From assembly GCA_947176425.1 (NCBI GenBank), contig CAMWQV010000002.1, positions 1 through 35,954 of the forward strand: a stretch of DNA of 35,954 bases, given 5' to 3'. The translations under genes were made by a program, and so were the position numbers. This stretch comes from an uncultured Clostridia bacterium (GTDB lineage: Bacteria > Bacillota > Clostridia > Oscillospirales > Oscillospiraceae). This document shows positions 32,672 through 35,954 of the stretch, piece after piece (position 1 is the first letter of the stretch; every line of letters begins with the position of its first letter). Below the pieces are notes generated by a model, which searched no databases, had not been told where the DNA came from, and saw nothing but the letters and a program-made list of their open reading frames with translations.

Positions 32672-32848
32672 ATGAGCAAAAAAGCGGTGACCGTGGAGCA
32701 GCTGCTGGAGAGCGCGCGGCAGGGCGAGGCGCTGACTATGCAGATGGCGGAAGCGGCGGCGGCAGACTTGGCGCAGCGCCCGAAGAGGGATGAGGTCAAT
32801 GATGCCATTAACGCCGCCATCACCGGCGCATTGGGGAGGGCTTACTGA
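32672..32848 (+). CDS. Small helical protein (58 aa), unknown
   Basis: The product is Ala/Glu-rich and helical (VEQLLESARQGEALTMQMAE, NDAINAAITGALGRAY). ATG 32672 has GAGG upstream; the TTG at 32654 in the same frame overlaps the hairpin region. Its last base is the first of the next gene's ATG. Small proteins of this sort between fibre genes may be chaperones or adaptors, but no family is recognised. Confidence 0.6.
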   Translation: MSKKAVTVEQLLESARQGEALTMQMAEAAAADLAQRPKRDEVNDAINAAITGALGRAY

Positions 32849-33438
32849 TGGGACCGTCAATACCGCTTGAGCCGCTGCTCCAGGATATCGCCGACGCCAT
32901 CCGCGCCAAGACCGGCACCGATGATCCCATCTACCCAGAGGACTACGCCGTCAAAATCATGACCATCGAGAGCGGGGACGGCACCATCACCATGGAGTCC
33001 CTGGAGATCGCCGCCCCGCCGGACAAGGTGGATTACTACTACAACGGCCTGTGGCATGAGTTTCTGGACCCCACGGGGATGACCTTTGTGCTCCATGTGG
33101 ACCTGCTGGGCATGAAGCTGGCCCTGCCCATACGGCCCGACTATGAGGCCATTGACCAGGACCGCCACCGGATGCTTTACACCGTCCGCCCAATGGCCCC
33201 GGAGGGTATGTCCAACTGGCCGGAGGTGACGCTGGAGCTGTCCCCGGACCGGGAGGTCCAGGACGGCGACACCCGGCTCACCGCCGAGGTGCGCTGGCGC
33301 GGGCAGAAGGTCCGGGCTGTCCAGCCGGTCAACGTGTTCTACGCCTCGCCCCACTGGTACGACATCGAGAAGCAGGACCGGACCTGGGCGGAGTTTGAGA
33401 ACACCTTTGTGACCTGGGACGGCGTTGCCACCGCGTGA
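32848..33438 (+). CDS. Tail/baseplate-associated protein (196 aa)
   Basis: The start LEPLLQDIADAIRAKTGTDD with YPEDYAVKIMTI is a common attachment segment of Firmicutes phage tail and fibre proteins. The rest is beta-rich with aromatic residues (DYYYNGLWHEFL, GWP-like SNWPEVTLELSP, FYASPHWYDIE), suiting a carbohydrate- or surface-binding fold. No catalytic motif is visible. It overlaps the preceding small gene by one base. Confidence 0.7.
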   Translation: MGPSIPLEPLLQDIADAIRAKTGTDDPIYPEDYAVKIMTIESGDGTITMESLEIAAPPDKVDYYYNGLWHEFLDPTGMTFVLHVDLLGMKLALPIRPDYEAIDQDRHRMLYTVRPMAPEGMSNWPEVTLELSPDREVQDGDTRLTAEVRWRGQKVRAVQPVNVFYASPHWYDIEKQDRTWAEFENTFVTWDGVATA

Positions 33439-33449
33439 CGAGGTGAGCC

Positions 33450-33689
33450 GTGGCCACACTGAAAGAAATGGCACGGGAGTACCGGAGGGCGGCAGCGAAG
33501 CTGACCCTGTGGCTGGAGGAGCGGGAGGCGGCGGGAAAGCTGGACCCGTCGCAGCTGCGGTCTGCGCGTGAAGCGCTGAGCGGCATTCGGGAGGTGCAGC
33601 GGGCCTTGGACGGGTACTACGATGTGCCGCGCCCGGAGGGGCTGTGCGCTGTGGGTTGGAAGGCGAGGCGGACCGATGACAACGGTTGA
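33450..33689 (+). CDS. Small basic helical protein (79 aa), unknown
   Basis: This 79-residue protein starts at GTG 33450 after a GAGG-type site. It is helical and charged (EMAREYRRAAAKLTLWLEER, QLRSAREALSGIREVQRALD) with YYDVPRPEGL near the end. It is reminiscent of small phage proteins that accompany regulator genes, but no family is recognised. The end overlaps the following sigma-like gene by 14 nt. Confidence 0.62.
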   Translation: MATLKEMAREYRRAAAKLTLWLEEREAAGKLDPSQLRSAREALSGIREVQRALDGYYDVPRPEGLCAVGWKARRTDDNG

Positions 33690-34698
33690 GGGACTTCGCG
33701 CCCGGAAGCGGGAGCTGCTTGAGCGGAAAAAGGCCGAGCAGGAGCGCCTGGAGCGGGGCGAGGGGGATAAGCTGGCCCTGGCGGAGATCAGCGAGGAGCT
33801 GCTTGACCTCAATGCCCAGCTCCGGGCGCTGACCCATGGGCGGCGGAAGCGGGGCAAGGACACCTCCTCCCAGGCTGCGCAGGACCGGCGGCAATTTGAC
33901 GCCTGGGCCAACCAGGAGGATCAGGCAGAGGCCGAGCAGGCGCGGGAGCAGCTGCGTACCGCAGCGGCGAGCAGTCTGGATGCGCTGACCAAAACACAGC
34001 GGGAGACATTGGCGCTCTATTCCGGCGGGATGAGGCAGTCCGAGATCGCCCAGACACTGGGTATAAGCCCGTCCTCTGTGTCGCGTAACCTCTCCAGAGC
34101 GCGGCACAATGCGGCGGAAGCCGTGACCAAAGCCGTGGAAGGGCAAAAGATCGTGGAAGCGGGCCAGTGTGTGGACCTGGTCCGGGAAGATGCCGTCCGG
34201 TTGGTGGTGATGACCATGACGGCCAAGCAGCTGGTGTATTTTTACCTGTATTATTCCGAGAGGCTCAGTCTGCGGGAAATCGGGGAGCTGCTGGGCATAA
34301 CCCACGCGACCATATGCCGGACGGTAAAGCGGGCCGTGCTCAAGCTGGACCGGCTGTTTGGCGGGCAGTCTGTTGTGGTCACCCACCCGGAAGCGATCGA
34401 CGAGGCCGCATATCTGGCCTGGCTGGAATTGGAGGCGCACCCCGAATTGGTGCCGGAGCAAGTCAAACCGCTGCTCTCAAAACGCCAAAAGCGTCCAGCG
34501 GAGTATTACAAACAATATCGTCATAAGACCTGGCTGCCGGACCCACGCACCACCATCCTACGGCCAAAAAAAGAGCATCCTGGACGGTTGCTGCTGGTTC
34601 TCCAGGAAAAGGCAAAAAACAGGGTAACAGGGCTGTTACAGTGGCTGGAATCGGTGTTTTCCGGCCTGAAGCAGATATGGAAGGGAGTAACACCATGA
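33676..34698 (+). CDS. Regulator-like protein with two sigma-region-4 HTH motifs (340 aa)
   Basis: After a charged coiled-coil N-terminus (residues 1-100), residues 104-146 (LTKTQRETLALYSGGMRQSE and IAQTLGISPSSVSRNLSRAR) form one sigma-region-4-type HTH. Residues 180-228 (KQLVYFYLYYSERLSLREIG, ELLGITHATICRTVKRAV) form another. The C-terminus is basic with a hydrophobic end. Paired motifs suggest it binds two half-sites or both DNA and RNA polymerase. I start at ATG 33676. It sits in a late region where few regulators are expected, and is much larger than the DUF1492-like protein at 6564-6959. Confidence 0.78.
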   Translation: MTTVEGLRARKRELLERKKAEQERLERGEGDKLALAEISEELLDLNAQLRALTHGRRKRGKDTSSQAAQDRRQFDAWANQEDQAEAEQAREQLRTAAASSLDALTKTQRETLALYSGGMRQSEIAQTLGISPSSVSRNLSRARHNAAEAVTKAVEGQKIVEAGQCVDLVREDAVRLVVMTMTAKQLVYFYLYYSERLSLREIGELLGITHATICRTVKRAVLKLDRLFGGQSVVVTHPEAIDEAAYLAWLELEAHPELVPEQVKPLLSKRQKRPAEYYKQYRHKTWLPDPRTTILRPKKEHPGRLLLVLQEKAKNRVTGLLQWLESVFSGLKQIWKGVTP

Positions 34699-35009
34699 TC
34701 TACGAAAAAAAGGACTGGCCGCCCGGCGCGGAATGGTGCCGGGAGATTCCGTTTCTGGCGAGCCAGTGGGGTGAGCCGGATGAGGACGGCGTGCGGAGGC
34801 TGCGTATCAACATGACGGAGCACAACATCCAGATCGCGCCGGACCGTATGATGCCGTTCTTCCGGGTCCTTGGCAGGTGCCGGACGGGTGAGCTGACCAA
34901 GACCTGGGGCAGTGTGGGGACCACGGCATGCGGTAACCCGGAAAACAAGATGATCACGCTGAAATGCGCGGATGCCTACGAAGGTGTCCTGATTGTCTGG
35001 GGTAACTGA
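34695..35009 (+). CDS. Unknown phage protein (104 aa)
   Basis: The 104-residue protein has no recognised family. It contains KDWPPGAEWCREIPFLASQW, IQIAPDRMMPFFRVLGRC and VGTTACGNPENKMITLKC, with several cysteines and aromatic residues. AAGGGAG lies seven bases before ATG 34695, which overlaps the regulator's stop by ATGA. The longer frame from 34641 is rejected because it lacks such a site. Confidence 0.62.
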   Translation: MIYEKKDWPPGAEWCREIPFLASQWGEPDEDGVRRLRINMTEHNIQIAPDRMMPFFRVLGRCRTGELTKTWGSVGTTACGNPENKMITLKCADAYEGVLIVWGN

Positions 35010-35023
35010 AGGAGGGATTTGTC

Positions 35024-35467
35024 ATGAGTCTGTACAGCAAAAAAGCGAAAATTGACGGGCTGACGTTCGGGCTGGTCATGCGGGGCGCGGTCAACGGCCA
35101 GTACATCATTGTGATTGAGAGGGACTGCGCCACCCTGGATCAGATCGAGGCCGTCAACTGGACCGCGCCCACCATTGAGGGCGACTGCATCCTGCCCGCT
35201 GGCTATGGCTTTGAGGTGGAGGATATCGCCTACTCCTCCAGCGACAAGAGCTACCGGGTGACCGTGCAGGTGGCGAAGCAGTTTCTGGGGGATGTGACCG
35301 GGTACGTGGCCCAGGTGGAGGAGCTGGAGGAGAAGCTGTCCGCCGGGAAGGAGCAAATCTCCGGCCTGCGGGACCAGCTGGCTGAGGCGGATGAGGCCCT
35401 GATCACCCTGTATGAGCGGCAGGCCACGCCTTCTGAATCGGTTGGGAAGGAGGAACAGGCACAATGA
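35024..35467 (+). CDS. Unknown phage protein with C-terminal coiled coil (147 aa)
   Basis: The first ~100 residues are beta-rich (LTFGLVMRGAVNGQYIIVIE, GYGFEVEDIAYSSSDKSYRV) and the end is a coiled coil (VAQVEELEEKLSAGKEQISG, LRDQLAEADEALITLYERQ). It resembles small proteins of the pre-lysis region of Firmicutes phages, but I cannot name a family. GGAGGG precedes ATG 35024, and the stop overlaps the next ATG. Confidence 0.65.
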   Translation: MSLYSKKAKIDGLTFGLVMRGAVNGQYIIVIERDCATLDQIEAVNWTAPTIEGDCILPAGYGFEVEDIAYSSSDKSYRVTVQVAKQFLGDVTGYVAQVEELEEKLSAGKEQISGLRDQLAEADEALITLYERQATPSESVGKEEQAQ

Positions 35468-35601
35468 ACGAAGCTGTGGTAAAGAGCTACGCCCGGAGCA
35501 TCCGACGCGGGACACGGTCCCTGGACCAGGTACCGGAGGCGCTGCGGGAGGCTGTGGCGGCGGCGCTGACGGCTGAGAAATCGGAAGAGGGGAGCGGGTG
35601 A
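35464..35601 (+). CDS. CD1375-like small phage protein (45 aa)
   Basis: This 45-residue protein (ATG 35464, TGA 35599-35601) has SYARSIRRGTRSLDQVPEAL and REAVAAALTAEK. It matches the pattern of CD1375-type small proteins of clostridial phages (AxLIxxGxKTIDDVPExLRxEV) that sit just before holin-type genes. Function is unknown. GGAAGGAGG lies before the ATG. Its start overlaps the preceding gene by four bases. Confidence 0.7.
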   Translation: MNEAVVKSYARSIRRGTRSLDQVPEALREAVAAALTAEKSEEGSG

Positions 35602-35604
35602 TTT

Positions 35605-35954
35605 ATGGAGAGTATCATTGTCGCTGTTATTACTGGCGGGTTAGCCCTGATTGGAACGCTGGTGGGTACTTACGCTTCCAACCGCAAAAGCGCCGCCCTC
35701 CTCGCTTATCGGATGGAGCAGCTGGAAAAGCGGATGGATGAGAACAAGGACCTGGTTGACCGCGTATCCAAAATGGAAGAGCGTGCCAAAATTCAAGATG
35801 GAAAAATTGAAGACCTGGAGAAACGTGTGAATGCGCTGGAAGCACTGGTCGACCGTACTTACCAACTGGAAAAGCTGACGGAGTTGCAGGAGAAGGATAT
35901 CACATCTCTGGAGGAACAGATGCGCGGACACAGTGATCTGGCCAAGCGCACCTA
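35605..35954 (+). CDS. Membrane-anchored coiled-coil protein near lysis genes (3' truncated by window)
   Basis: The frame runs from ATG 35605 to the window end without a stop. Residues 2-24 (ESIIVAVITGGLALIGTLVG, then TYASNR) form one membrane segment, followed by long coiled coil (YRMEQLEKRMDENKDLVDRV, GKIEDLEKRVNALEALVDRT). This design is common in Firmicutes phage proteins beside holins and in XhlA-like haemolysin proteins. It probably helps lysis or membrane attachment. The C-terminus and the holin or endolysin would be beyond the window. Confidence 0.72.
   Translation, partial: MESIIVAVITGGLALIGTLVGTYASNRKSAALLAYRMEQLEKRMDENKDLVDRVSKMEERAKIQDGKIEDLEKRVNALEALVDRTYQLEKLTELQEKDITSLEEQMRGHSDLAKRT

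Noticed and set aside
28069-33438. Possible diversity-generating retroelement in the fibre region
   Set aside because: No reverse transcriptase gene or template/variable repeat pair is visible in the window.
32857-34461. 534-residue open frame on the - strand across fibre and regulator genes
   Set aside because: It spans several compact + strand genes with clear starts and overlaps; the translation is low-complexity and without motifs.
1-35954. CRISPR array, tRNA or rRNA genes
   Set aside because: No regularly spaced direct repeats and no recognisable tRNA or rRNA segment were seen by eye; a tRNA scan could not be run.

Overview
The window is a continuous piece of a tailed-phage or prophage genome. 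Every supported gene lies on the + strand, genes are packed with 1-11 nt overlaps (ATGA, GTGA, TTGA, TAATG junctions), and strong AGGAGG-type ribosome-binding sites are common. This GC-rich, RBS-dependent style suits a Clostridia host. A double-hairpin repeat at 30343-30390 looks to me like palindromic repeats common in Oscillospiraceae genomes; that is memory, not a search. No integrase, repressor or attachment site lies inside the window, so temperate or lytic lifestyle cannot be decided.

Layout. (1) Positions 1-6567 are replication and nucleic-acid metabolism: the C-terminal half of an SNF2 helicase cut by the window edge, an orphan DNA methyltransferase with a zinc ribbon, a primase/VapE-type helicase, a nested palindrome built on GGTTAGGGTA decamers (4135-4275), a VRR-NUC nuclease, a second complete SNF2 helicase and small proteins. 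(2) Positions 6564-7084 hold a sigma-region-4-like regulator and a short regulatory gap before the late genes. (3) Positions 7085-16440 are packaging, head and neck: terminase small and large subunits, a portal fused to a MuF-type domain, an HK97-type protease, a major capsid protein with a long delta domain, and connector genes. (4) Positions 16449-28482 encode a contractile tail (myovirus): DUF3383-like sheath, DUF3277-like tube, a tail chaperone pair apparently joined by a +1 frameshift, a tape measure with a 19-residue proline repeat, Dit-like and plug proteins, hub, Gp138-like spike, gp25-like wedge, baseplate J, DUF2612-like protein and fibre proteins.

(5) Positions 28500-31976 are the standout. 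Five closely spaced genes encode a 222-residue protein with 30 cysteines in strict C-x3-C / C-x2-C spacing, a nucleotidyltransferase-like protein, two unknown proteins and a radical SAM/SPASM enzyme. This looks like a RiPP-type peptide-maturation cassette set inside the tail-fibre region, with tail-type genes on both sides. My leading hypothesis is that the phage cross-links a virion-associated cysteine-repeat protein; a secreted peptide is the alternative.

(6) Positions 32021-35954 hold further fibre/baseplate-type proteins, a large regulator-like protein with two sigma-region-4 HTH motifs, small unknown proteins, a CD1375-like small protein and the start of a membrane-anchored coiled-coil protein of the kind found near holin/lysis genes, cut by the window end.
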